A DNA stretch of 17,328 nt, from NCBI GenBank assembly GCA_937891805.1, contig CALATK010000085.1:1-17328 (forward strand), in the 5' to 3' direction. The notes below the pieces were generated by a model. It searched no databases, was not told the DNA's origin, and saw nothing but the letters and a program-made list of their open reading frames with translations. A program made the position numbers and the translations under genes. This DNA comes from an uncultured Fibrobacter sp. (lineage in GTDB: Bacteria; Fibrobacterota; Fibrobacteria; Fibrobacterales; Fibrobacteraceae). Shown piece after piece: positions 8,958 through 15,056 of the stretch; position 1 is the first letter of the stretch, and every line of letters starts with the position of its first letter.

Positions 8958-9137
8958 ATGGACAAGGAAACAAAAGACAAAATCAAGAGTTTTTTGAAAA
9001 AAAGGGCGCCCCTGTGGGTGTTCCTGACCCTTGCGACCATCATTTTCTTTTTGTCCTCTACCCTCCTGATGGGTGAATCCTACAAGGATATCATCCTCAT
9101 CGCCATGATTTGGGCGCTTCCCCTCTTTATCCACTAA
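8958..9137 (+). CDS. Small membrane protein, 59 aa, upstream of the cyclase
   Basis: ATG at 8958 opens a 59-aa frame to TAA 9135-9137. The N-terminus is highly charged (MDKETKDKIKSFLKKRAP), followed by two hydrophobic segments, about residues 19-38 (LWVFLTLATIIFFLSSTLLM) and 44-58 (DIILIAMIWALPLFI). This predicts a cytoplasmic N-tail and two transmembrane helices. Only 4 nt separate its stop from the cyclase ATG, so the two are almost certainly co-transcribed and translationally coupled. No strong Shine-Dalgarno is seen. The family is not recognised; a role as cyclase partner is inferred from position only. Confidence 0.6.
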   Translation: MDKETKDKIKSFLKKRAPLWVFLTLATIIFFLSSTLLMGESYKDIILIAMIWALPLFIH

Positions 9138-9141
9138 ACCT

Positions 9142-10221
9142 ATGGCTATTACCCGACAGACACAGCGAAAGTTCAGGGCCGTATGTTTTTACGTGCTCTG
9201 CTGGATGGGTGTAGCCATCGGCATTTCTATGCTGGAGATGTACCGTGACCAGGGGGACTTGTCCATAGAGCCACTCCTGCTTATGCTGCAGTTCTCCCTG
9301 TTCATGGGGCTTTCTCATGGGATATACGACGTCATTATCCTGAAAGACGAGCGGGATTGCAGGCCCGTGTGGAAGGCCCTGCTGGTACGGACCTTCTACT
9401 TTATCGCCGCCATACACGCAAGCATTATCTTGTGCATACTGCTGTTCCAGTCCAATGCCGAAGAAGGGCTTGTCAACGAGGTCTCGCTAGCCTCCATCAA
9501 GGACAACCTAATGTCCCACGAGGTGCGGGTCCAGGTTATTTTGTACTTCTTTGCGGCCTACCTCATTACGGCACTGCGCTCCGTACACAAGAAATTCGGT
9601 CCACGGGTCTTCTGGAATACCTTCCTCGGCAAGTCCCAGGAACCCAAGGAAGAAGAACGGGTCTTCATGTTCATCGACCTGAGGCATTCCACCTCACTGG
9701 CCGAAGAACTGGGCCACGTGAAGTACAGCAGCTTTTTGAAGGACTACTACAGCCTGCTTTCCAACTGTTGTGAAGAAAACAGGGGCGAAATCTACCAGAT
9801 TGCAGGGGACGGGGCCTTTTTGACCTGGAAAATGTCCGCCTGCCGCAAAAAGGCTCGGCCGGTGGACTGTTTTTACGATTTTTCGGAATGTATCGCCGGG
9901 AAAAGCGCCAAATTCATGAAAAAATTCGGGGTAACGCCCCAGTTCAAGGCCGGAATCCACTGCGGGAAGGTCATTTCTACGGAAGTTGGCAACTTCGGGA
10001 GCGAAATGGCCTACCACGGGGACGTGCTGAACACCACCGCCAGAATCCAGGGGCTCTGCACCAAGCTGGGGCAGGAATTCCTGATTTCGGAGGAATATTT
10101 CCAGGAATTGCCCAAGCCTATCCCCCACGGCTATATCGCCAAAAAAGAGGGAATCTTCGAATTGAGGGGAAAAAAGCACGAAATTTTGATTTTTTCCCTG
10201 CAAAAGCCCTTGACAATCTAA
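9142..10221 (+). CDS. Membrane-anchored class III adenylate/guanylate cyclase
   Basis: The protein has 359 aa. The N-terminal ~145 residues contain about four hydrophobic segments (~13-30, 44-67, 82-102, 131-146). A cytosolic class III cyclase domain follows from ~172. VFMFIDLRHST carries the first metal-binding Asp (D179) and QIAGDGAFLTW the second (D223). GDVLNTTARIQ gives the transition-state Asn (N297) and Arg (R301). Such domains make cAMP or cGMP from ATP or GTP. The usual Lys three residues before GD is Gln219, and the usual Asp before the GxxVN motif is Ala290, so substrate choice cannot be read from the classical code. It is not a diguanylate cyclase (no GGDEF). Translation is probably coupled to the 59-aa ORF 4 nt upstream. 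Its last codons overlap the tRNA promoter. Confidence 0.88.
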   Translation: MAITRQTQRKFRAVCFYVLCWMGVAIGISMLEMYRDQGDLSIEPLLLMLQFSLFMGLSHGIYDVIILKDERDCRPVWKALLVRTFYFIAAIHASIILCILLFQSNAEEGLVNEVSLASIKDNLMSHEVRVQVILYFFAAYLITALRSVHKKFGPRVFWNTFLGKSQEPKEEERVFMFIDLRHSTSLAEELGHVKYSSFLKDYYSLLSNCCEENRGEIYQIAGDGAFLTWKMSACRKKARPVDCFYDFSECIAGKSAKFMKKFGVTPQFKAGIHCGKVISTEVGNFGSEMAYHGDVLNTTARIQGLCTKLGQEFLISEEYFQELPKPIPHGYIAKKEGIFELRGKKHEILIFSLQKPLTI

Positions 10222-10238
10222 AATCCTTAAGCTATAAT
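10210..10238 (+). promoter_or_regulatory. Consensus sigma-70 promoter for tRNA-Gly
   Basis: TTGACA (10210-10215), a 17-nt spacer and TATAAT (10233-10238) match the primary sigma consensus in every position. The -35 box lies within the final codons of the cyclase gene (Leu-Thr-Ile-stop). Transcription should start near 10245, about 6 nt before the mature tRNA 5' end. Confidence 0.9.
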
Positions 10239-10250
10239 TGGTCTCACCCC

Positions 10251-10323
<73 letters not shown>

Positions 10324-10333
10324 CGAAAAAAGA

Positions 10334-10367
10334 AAAACCACCCATTTGGGTGGTTTTCTTTTTTTAT
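10334..10367 (+). terminator. Rho-independent terminator of tRNA-Gly
   Basis: AAAACCACCC (10334-10343), loop ATTT and GGGTGGTTTT (10348-10357) form a 10-bp perfect stem, followed by CTTTTTTTA. It closes the short tRNA transcript. Confidence 0.92.
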
Positions 10368-10372
10368 GCGTC

Positions 10373-10546
10373 GGGATAAAAAGGGACTCGGAGCCGAGAA
10401 GAGGGTGCGACTGAAATTTTTCATATGAGAACGAAGTGAACATAATTGAAAAATTTCAGCACTTGAGGCGCAAGCCTCAAGCCCGTAGGGCGAAGCATCG
10501 GCTCGCAAGGCGAGTCTCCGATGCTGAGTATTCCCTTTTCCCGCTC
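10373..10546. other. Multi-helix structured element beside tRNA-Gly (possible ncRNA or non-autonomous element)
   Basis: No gene fits here, but nearly every base can pair. Closing helix: GGG (10373-10375) and AAAAGGGACTC (10379-10389) pair with GAG (10526-10528) and TCCCTTTTCCC (10532-10542), with two 3-nt bulges. Inside are CTGAAATTTTTCA (10411-10423) with TGAAAAATTTCAG (10447-10459), 13 bp; CTTGAGGC-GCAA-GCCTCAAG (10462-10481), 8 bp with a GNRA-type loop; GCCC-GTA-GGGC (10481-10491); and GCATCGG..CCGATGC (10495-10501/10518-10524) enclosing CTCGC/GCGAG. Its ends carry an inverted 14-mer (10379-10392) and a direct 15-mer (10532-10546) of the tRNA 3' end. It could be a structured RNA, a palindromic mobile repeat, or the scar of an integrated element. 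Confidence 0.6.
10532..10546 (+). repeat. Second copy of the tRNA-Gly 3' end (att-like direct repeat)
   Basis: TCCCTTTTCCCGCTC is identical to 10310-10324, the 3' part of tRNA-Gly plus one flanking base. Duplications of tRNA 3' ends are the usual mark of site-specific integration, but only 207 bp separate the copies and no integrase is in the window. I see no third copy further right. Confidence 0.55.
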
Positions 10547-10629
10547 ATATTTTCATTAGCGCACCTTTCCCCCTCAAAACATTAAAATTTATTTCACTAA
10601 ATTTTAAGAAATAATACTATTTTTCGCCA

Positions 10630-10655
10630 ATTTTTCATTATATTTAATGAAAAAT
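10630..10655. promoter_or_regulatory. Palindromic operator candidate of the hipBA operon
   Basis: TTTTTCATTA (10631-10640) and TAATGAAAAA (10645-10654) are perfect inverted arms around TATT, and A10630/T10655 extend them to 11 bp. It sits directly upstream of the -35 box. HipB-type antitoxins are dimeric HTH proteins that repress their own operon by binding such palindromes, so this is the likely site. Confidence 0.6.
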
Positions 10656-10657
10656 AT

Positions 10658-10686
10658 TTGCACATTTTTAAGAATTTTATTATATT
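10658..10686 (+). promoter_or_regulatory. Promoter of the hipBA operon
   Basis: TTGCAC (10658-10663), a 17-nt spacer and TATATT (10681-10686) form a good sigma-70 promoter. A strong ribosome-binding site AGGAGGAG (10701-10708) follows before hipB. Confidence 0.65.
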
Positions 10687-10710
10687 TAAAACAAGATTAT
10701 AGGAGGAGCT

Positions 10711-11121
10711 ATGGCCATGTACTCTGCACAGACCGACGAATCCGCACTTGCCCTGCTCGGCAAGCGCATGGCGGCTTTCCGCGTCAGGAACAATTGGACT
10801 CAAGCAAAGCTTGCCCAAATGGCCGGAGTCAGCAAGGGAACGGTAGAGCGAATCGAACGTGGTGATTCCGTGCAAATACTGAACCTGGTCAAGGTGCTGC
10901 GGGCCTGCGGCATGCTGGAAACCTTCCTGGCCATTTTCCCCGACGATTCTCCATCGCCCATGCAAATCCTGCAAATGGGAAAAATAAAGCCCCGGCAGCG
11001 GGCGGGCTCCCCCCACAAGAAAAAATCTGGAGCCAACGTCATCTTCGACACCGGCGCCAATTATTCCGCAACACCAAATTCCGGCAAAAAGAAGCCCTGG
11101 GTCTGGGAAGAAGACAAGTAA
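10711..11121 (+). CDS. HipB-like antitoxin, XRE-family HTH regulator
   Basis: The protein has 136 aa. Residues ~16-69 are an XRE/Cro helix-turn-helix (KRMAAFRVRNNWTQAKLAQM followed by GVSKGTVERIERG), the DNA-binding domain typical of HipB. Residues ~75-125 are a basic, Pro/Gly-rich, probably disordered linker, ending in KKPWVWEEDK, an aromatic-acidic tail. Such tails are common in HipB partners, where they are thought to contact the kinase. ATG 10711 has AGGAGG only 4 nt away; ATG 10717 (Met3) has ideal 10-nt spacing and may be the real start. It precedes hipA by 9 nt. Expected job: neutralise HipA and repress the operon through the palindrome at 10630-10655. Confidence 0.85.
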   Translation: MAMYSAQTDESALALLGKRMAAFRVRNNWTQAKLAQMAGVSKGTVERIERGDSVQILNLVKVLRACGMLETFLAIFPDDSPSPMQILQMGKIKPRQRAGSPHKKKSGANVIFDTGANYSATPNSGKKKPWVWEEDK

Positions 11122-11130
11122 CGGTTCAAG

Positions 11131-12423
11131 ATGATTGCGGTACAGGTAAAACTCTGGGGAACGACCATCGGTGCGATTTCCATGCTGGAAGGCGACTCCG
11201 TCGCCCGCTTCGAATACGCCGAGCCCTTTATTGGAGCGGGAATCGAACCCTCGCCCCTCGTGATGCCCGTATCCAGGCGGATCTACAGTTTCCCGCAACT
11301 GTCAGGGACATTCCACGGATTGCCCGGACTTTTTGCCGACAGCCTCCCCGACAAGTTCGGCAACAAGGTCATAGACTCCTGGCTGCTGCGGCAGGGGCGC
11401 ACTCCCGAAAGTTTTACCGCCCTAGAACGCCTGTGCTACACCGGAAACCGCGGCATGGGGGCTCTGGAATTTTCACCCCTACAGGGGCCCGATTCCCGCA
11501 CAGACGATTCCATTGACGTGGAAAGCCTGCGAGCTTTCGCCGCCGAAATTCTGAACCGGCGTAAGCGCTTTTCCACAAAAAGGCTCAGCAAAAAGAACAA
11601 CCGGTCTTTCGAGGAAATTCTCAAGGTCGGAACTTCTGCGGGGGGCGCCCGGGCAAAAATCCTGGTGGCCTACAACGAAACCACCGGCGAAATGCGCTCC
11701 GGGCAGGTGGAGGCCGAACCGGATTTTGGATACTGGCTGTTGAAACTCGATGACGTGGAGCATAACGGCGACAAGGAAAACGCAGACCTGTTCGGTTACG
11801 GCGCCATAGAATACACCTACTCGCAAATGGTGAAACTTGCAGGCATCCACATGACAGAATGCAGGCTCTACGAAAGCGCGGGGCACAGGCACTTTATGAC
11901 ACGTCGGTTCGACAGGCTGGCAGGCGGCAAAAAACTGCATTATCAGTCCCTTTGCGGCCTTGCCCACTACGACTTCAATATGCCGGGGGCCTACAGCTAC
12001 GAGCAGGCACTAAACGTTATCAAGCGGCTAGGCCTGGGCTACGACGCCCTAGAAGAAATGTACCGCCGGGCGGTTTTCAACATTTGCGCCCGCAACCAGG
12101 ACGATCACGCCAAGAACATCGGGTTCCTGATGGACAAGCAGGGAACATGGGCCCTCGCCCCCGCATTCGACATGACCTATGCCTACAACCCGCAAGGGGC
12201 ATGGACCGGGTCACACCAGATGACCTTCAACGGCAAGCGTGACGGCTTTACACTGGACGATTTCAAGGCCGTGGCAAAATTCGCAGGGCTCAGGCAGGGC
12301 CGCTACAAAAAAATTCTACACGAAGTCGAAGATGCCGTTCGCCAGTGGCCAAGACTTGCCCGCCAAAACGGTGTTCCTGCAAGAATCATCAGGGCAATCG
12401 CCAGCGTGCAAGAAATGCCGTAG
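11131..12423 (+). CDS. hipA: HipA-family serine/threonine kinase toxin
   Basis: The protein has 430 aa, full HipA length including the N-terminal subdomain. FHGLPGLFADSLPDKFGN (61-78) and LCYTGNRGMGALEF (101-114) are N-terminal HipA signatures. GTSAGGARAKILVAY (167-181) is the glycine-rich loop with a possible autophosphorylated Ser169. FMTRRFDR (255-262) is the conserved mid-domain block. NQDDHAKN (322-329) supplies the catalytic Asp and Mg-binding Asn, and PAFDMTY (344-350) the DFG-like Asp347. HipA of E. coli phosphorylates glutamyl-tRNA synthetase and causes dormancy; the target here is unknown. All key residues are present, so it is probably active. It is translated after hipB without a strong ribosome-binding site, suggesting coupling. 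Confidence 0.92.
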   Translation: MIAVQVKLWGTTIGAISMLEGDSVARFEYAEPFIGAGIEPSPLVMPVSRRIYSFPQLSGTFHGLPGLFADSLPDKFGNKVIDSWLLRQGRTPESFTALERLCYTGNRGMGALEFSPLQGPDSRTDDSIDVESLRAFAAEILNRRKRFSTKRLSKKNNRSFEEILKVGTSAGGARAKILVAYNETTGEMRSGQVEAEPDFGYWLLKLDDVEHNGDKENADLFGYGAIEYTYSQMVKLAGIHMTECRLYESAGHRHFMTRRFDRLAGGKKLHYQSLCGLAHYDFNMPGAYSYEQALNVIKRLGLGYDALEEMYRRAVFNICARNQDDHAKNIGFLMDKQGTWALAPAFDMTYAYNPQGAWTGSHQMTFNGKRDGFTLDDFKAVAKFAGLRQGRYKKILHEVEDAVRQWPRLARQNGVPARIIRAIASVQEMP

Positions 12424-12439
12424 GCAGAGAAACTCAAAA

Positions 12440-12463
12440 AAATTTGACGAGTGCTTCAAATTT
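12440..12463. terminator. Terminator between hipA and the small secreted-protein operon
   Basis: AAATTTGA (12440-12447), loop CGAGTGCT and TCAAATTT (12456-12463) form an 8-bp stem. On the minus strand it runs into a long T-run (complement of 12436-12442), the better fit, so it mainly ends the minus-strand operon. On the + strand the following sequence is only moderately T-rich. Confidence 0.6.
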
Positions 12464-12501
12464 ACATCTATTTATATTTTGTATACCGACTTTCATCAAA
12501 A

Positions 12502-12942
12502 TCAGTTACCTTCATATTGAGAAGCGTACTCTACAGAAGCGTAATAACTAACCCCATTTTCGAAACTTATACACTTTAAACGAGAATTTCCCGCATAAGA
12601 ACAATCATAACCATAGTTGCCACTTATCAAAGAATGGCCTATCATCATCCCCGATTGGTTATATTTCTTGTTTTCTGCGTAGAGACCTCCACCCATATTC
12701 GTAGTTCGCAGATTATATTCCCGCGGTATTCCGTTTGAATAGTAATCTATTGATTCCGTTTCACTGCCATTATGTTGAAACCGAGACGCCAACCTTCCAT
12801 TTTGATAGTCACATATCAACCAGAAACTATTGCTGTATCTATATTCTAGTCTACTTTCATAACTAGATAATGGACAAGATGCCGCTTGAACTTGTATCTG
12901 CCAAAGCAGTAAAAGCGATATGATAATCAGCATTTTTTTCAT
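12502..12942 (-). CDS. Small secreted protein of unknown function (146 aa)
   Basis: Signal peptide MKKMLIIISLLLLWQIQVQA is followed by SC, so cleavage by signal peptidase I is likely; the AASC context leaves lipoprotein processing possible. The mature part (~126 aa) has four cysteines (SC, LICDY, YDCSY, LKCIS) and many Tyr, Asn and Ser. IDYYSNGIPREY and the later KKYNQSGMMIGH recall the short beta repeats of MORN-like proteins, but the match is weak. AAGGAG lies before the ATG. It follows the other small secreted gene by 13 nt, so both form one operon. Base composition is clearly more AT-rich than the flanking hipA and rhomboid genes, a hint of transfer. Confidence 0.7.
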   Translation of the reverse strand: MKKMLIIISLLLLWQIQVQAASCPLSSYESRLEYRYSNSFWLICDYQNGRLASRFQHNGSETESIDYYSNGIPREYNLRTTNMGGGLYAENKKYNQSGMMIGHSLISGNYGYDCSYAGNSRLKCISFENGVSYYASVEYASQYEGN

Positions 12943-12955
12943 TTTTCATCTCCTT

Positions 12956-13399
12956 TTATCTATGACTTTTCTTTCTAGCTGAAGAATTCAGAAAATCTCG
13001 AAAATAGTTTGCAAAATCAGAGTATTCAAAATCATCACAATATCCTGTGCTGGTTGTTGTCCCGCAATTTATCACATTAGAACCTCGATAAGTAATACCT
13101 CCATAATACCTATATTCTCCCAATGCGTAGTAAAATTTCATAATTGTAATTTCACCATCATTCTCAACAACGAGGTTCCCTTCTTTTCCAATATTTTGCT
13201 CATAATAACGAACATAATTATCGGCATTATTATTGTTGTAAAAACGAATATCCTGAACACATTTTTTAGCAGTCTGACATGAGATCTTTTTTACAGATGT
13301 CCCGGAATCATAGCTAGTCCGCCGAGTTTGGAAATAACATTGTTCTGCCAACGCCGCAGAACACCAAGCTAAAAGAACCACAAGAATTATTTGTTTCAT
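12956..13399 (-). CDS. Small secreted protein of unknown function (147 aa)
   Basis: The frame extends to ATG 13435, but ATG 13399 is preferred. It is preceded by AAGGA, and the signal peptide MKQIILVVLLAWCSAALA starts there. The mature protein has five cysteines (EQC, SCQTAKKC, NCG, YCDD) and Tyr/Asn-rich beta-like text (FYYALGEYRYYGGITYRG), with a basic end ARKKSHR. Style and size resemble the next gene in the operon (signal peptide, even Cys spacing, Tyr-rich), suggesting a distant pair. No family recognised. Upstream lies a hairpin-rich 250-bp segment. Confidence 0.65.
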   Translation of the reverse strand: MKQIILVVLLAWCSAALAEQCYFQTRRTSYDSGTSVKKISCQTAKKCVQDIRFYNNNNADNYVRYYEQNIGKEGNLVVENDGEITIMKFYYALGEYRYYGGITYRGSNVINCGTTTSTGYCDDFEYSDFANYFRDFLNSSARKKSHR

Positions 13400-13464
13400 T
13401 TTCCCATCCTTTCCGCAAAAGCGGTTTGTTTGCAAGCAGCAAATTGTTCAACCACCAGCAATCC

Positions 13465-13493
13465 AAGGTCCCTTCGGCAAGCTCAGTGACCTT
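13465..13493. repeat. Short palindromic intergenic repeat (TTCGGCAAGCTCAGTGACC type)
   Basis: AAGGTC (13465-13470) and GACCTT (13488-13493) enclose CCTTCGGCAAGCTCAGT. This wording, seen as 'CTGAGCTTGCCGAAGG' on the other strand, is one I recognise as a small repeat common in intergenic regions of many bacteria. Copy number must be checked in the genome. Confidence 0.5.
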
Positions 13494-13516
13494 TAACAGC
13501 GTGACAGCGCCATTTT

Positions 13517-13562
13517 TGCGATTCGCACAATTTTTTGGAAATAAAAAAGGTGCGAAGTCGCA
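13517..13562. other. Long interrupted hairpin
   Basis: TGCGA-TTCGCAC (13517-13528) pairs with GTGCGAA-G-TCGCA (13550-13562) with one bulged G, and the inner TTTTTT/AAAAAA (13531-13536/13543-13548) extends the helix. It lies 120-165 bp upstream of the minus-strand secreted-protein operon. Confidence 0.55.
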
Positions 13563-13569
13563 AGGCTTA

Positions 13570-13684
13570 TGTATTGAAGGCTCTGGTAAACCTGTTAGCA
13601 ATAAGCAACAGACGACCCGCACCATAGGGTGCGAGTATCGCCCTGTTCCCTGCTAACTTCAAGTTTACCAGACTTTTCAATACA
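13570..13684. other. 115-nt nested inverted repeat
   Basis: Five successive helices share one axis: TGTATTGAA/TTCAATACA (13570-13578/13676-13684, 9 bp), TCTGGTAAAC/GTTTACCAGA (13582-13591/13663-13672, 10 bp), GTTAGCA/TGCTAAC (13594-13600/13651-13657, 7 bp), AACAG/CTGTT (13607-13611/13643-13647) and CGCACC/GGTGCG (13618-13623/13628-13633) with loop ATAG. All pairs are perfect, separated by small internal loops. It is not a coding region. It may be a structured RNA, an mRNA leader of the adjacent operon, or a miniature palindromic element. The next stretch, 13685-13904, holds nothing I can support beyond short weak inverted repeats. Confidence 0.7.
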
Positions 13685-13904
13685 GGAACAAGATTCTACT
13701 CTAATTCATTATGTCTCCATAAATATAGCACTGATTTTTCGCGCCATTCTGGATTCATTCATGAATTCGGGCTGCCTGCTGCCATTTTTAACCGCCTTTG
13801 GGGCGATTTCTATTTATCAGTAAATCTTGGAATACCTTAAAAACCGCACAAATGCGTAAAAATAGGTTTACGCTCCCCACATGCTTTTGCGTTAGGGATC
13901 GTCG

Positions 13905-14001
13905 CACCGTGAGCCACGGTGGCAAGACGCGTAGCGGCTTGACGAGCCGAAGGCGAGCAGAGCCCGACCCCGGCCCTTCAACGCCAGCAAAGGGGCCGGG
14001 G
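13905..14001. other. Cluster of three GC-rich hairpins upstream of the rhomboid gene
   Basis: CACCGTG-AGC-CACGGTG (13905-13921); CGGCT-TGACG-AGCCG (13935-13949); and CCCCGGCCCTT/AAGGGGCCGGGG-type pairing (13968-13978/13991-14001, 11 pairs with one G-T). The block is much more GC-rich than the sequence to its left, and no credible gene lies in it. It resembles a dispersed palindromic repeat. Confidence 0.5.
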
Positions 14002-14054
14002 GAACGCCCAATAAAATTTTTGTATATTCCCGATGTTCACCCGAGGAGGATTGC

Positions 14055-15056
14055 ATGCCACGCCTGATGTCGCCGCTTAGGCCCCGCTATATGCGCAAGC
14101 CTCCTGAAAAAACAGCTCCGGACATGCCCGGAAGCAAGTCGACGCCCTCGCCGGAGGTGCCTGTGCCGCCTGCGGAACAGCAGGAAACGCCCGAATACCC
14201 CGAGACGGTGCAGGTATCCGAAGGGACTTTCCGGCAGGTGCGGGACGACAGCCTGGTGCTTTTGTCCCAGGGGATCGAGCACAGGCTTGTGTGTTCGGAA
14301 GAAGGACCGTTCCAGATTTTCATTGTGCCTGAGATGGAGGGTGCGGCAAGGCTGCAACTGGAACTGTACCACAGGGAAAATCCCCCGAAGGAGGAGAACC
14401 CGCCCATACCGCTGAGTTTCAGCCTGCAACCCCTGTGGGTGCTGCTTGCCCCCATTCTCGTAACACTGCTGCAATTCACGGACAAAATAAACCTCCACAG
14501 CGAAGGAGTCTCCGACGCGGCCAAGGTCCTGAAGGGGGAATGGTGGCGAAGCCTTACCGCACAGACCCTGCACGGAGACGCCAGGCATTTGGCGTCGAAC
14601 CTGCTTTGCGGATACATCGTGATGAACATGATTACCTTCCGTATCCCGCTCCTCAGGCTTGCGCCCTTTATCGCCGTGGCCGCCGCCGTGGCAAACCTCT
14701 GTGTGTCGGCCACGGTACAGACGGACTTTCGCTCCCTGGGTTTTTCCACCTTCGTGTTCGCCGCCATCGGATGCCTTTCGGTCATCGAGTTCCGGCTGAT
14801 GCCCAAGGAGAGCCACGGGATGCTCCGCAGGTTCGCGCCCCTGTGCGGGGCGGCATCGCTGGCGGTATTTCTCGGGCTTGGCGAAAACGCCGACATCCTG
14901 GGACACGCCTACGGGTTCGTGGCGGGGCTGTTCTGCGGGTTCATTCCGAAAAAAAAGAGCCTGCGCTGGGGGACTCCCCTTTCGAGCGCAGACGGTGTTG
15001 GTCTATTGATGTATTACGGCCTGTACCTGTTGGCCTGGAAACTGGCGCTGGGCTAA
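14055..15056 (+). CDS. Rhomboid-family intramembrane serine protease
   Basis: The protein has 333 aa. Residues 1-120 are soluble: a Pro/Glu-rich tail (~15-50) and a small beta-rich domain. Residues ~123-297 are the rhomboid core. GEWWRSLTAQTLHGDARHLA (161-180) is the classic loop/TM2 block, with H178 and N182 as oxyanion-hole residues. SLGFSTFVFAAIG (227-239) provides the catalytic Ser231 in GxS context (GFST rather than GASG). ADILGHAYGFVAG (279-291) provides the catalytic His284. Such proteases cut transmembrane substrates in the inner membrane. Ser and His are both present, so it is probably active despite the variant Ser motif. GAGGAGGA (14043-14050) supports the ATG. The stop codon lies in a 14-bp repeat shared with the end of nrdG. 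Confidence 0.85.
   Translation: MPRLMSPLRPRYMRKPPEKTAPDMPGSKSTPSPEVPVPPAEQQETPEYPETVQVSEGTFRQVRDDSLVLLSQGIEHRLVCSEEGPFQIFIVPEMEGAARLQLELYHRENPPKEENPPIPLSFSLQPLWVLLAPILVTLLQFTDKINLHSEGVSDAAKVLKGEWWRSLTAQTLHGDARHLASNLLCGYIVMNMITFRIPLLRLAPFIAVAAAVANLCVSATVQTDFRSLGFSTFVFAAIGCLSVIEFRLMPKESHGMLRRFAPLCGAASLAVFLGLGENADILGHAYGFVAGLFCGFIPKKKSLRWGTPLSSADGVGLLMYYGLYLLAWKLALG

Noticed and set aside
9142..10221. Diguanylate cyclase
   Set aside because: No GGDEF motif; the metal Asp pair and NTTAR motif are of class III nucleotidyl cyclases.
13314..13625. 103-codon minus-strand frame upstream of the small secreted genes
   Set aside because: It runs through the intergenic repeat (VTELAEGT is a typical translation of it) and the hairpins, and overlaps the supported secreted gene in another frame.
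13594..13657. GTTAGCA...TGCTAAC looked like integron attC core boxes
   Set aside because: In attC the outer boxes run RYYYAAC then GTTRRRY. Here they run GTT first and AAC last, the reverse orientation, and no integron integrase is present.
13798..14067. 89-codon + frame before the rhomboid gene
   Set aside because: It crosses the GC-rich hairpins and overlaps the rhomboid start; the text is Arg/Gly/Pro-rich without domain or ribosome-binding site.
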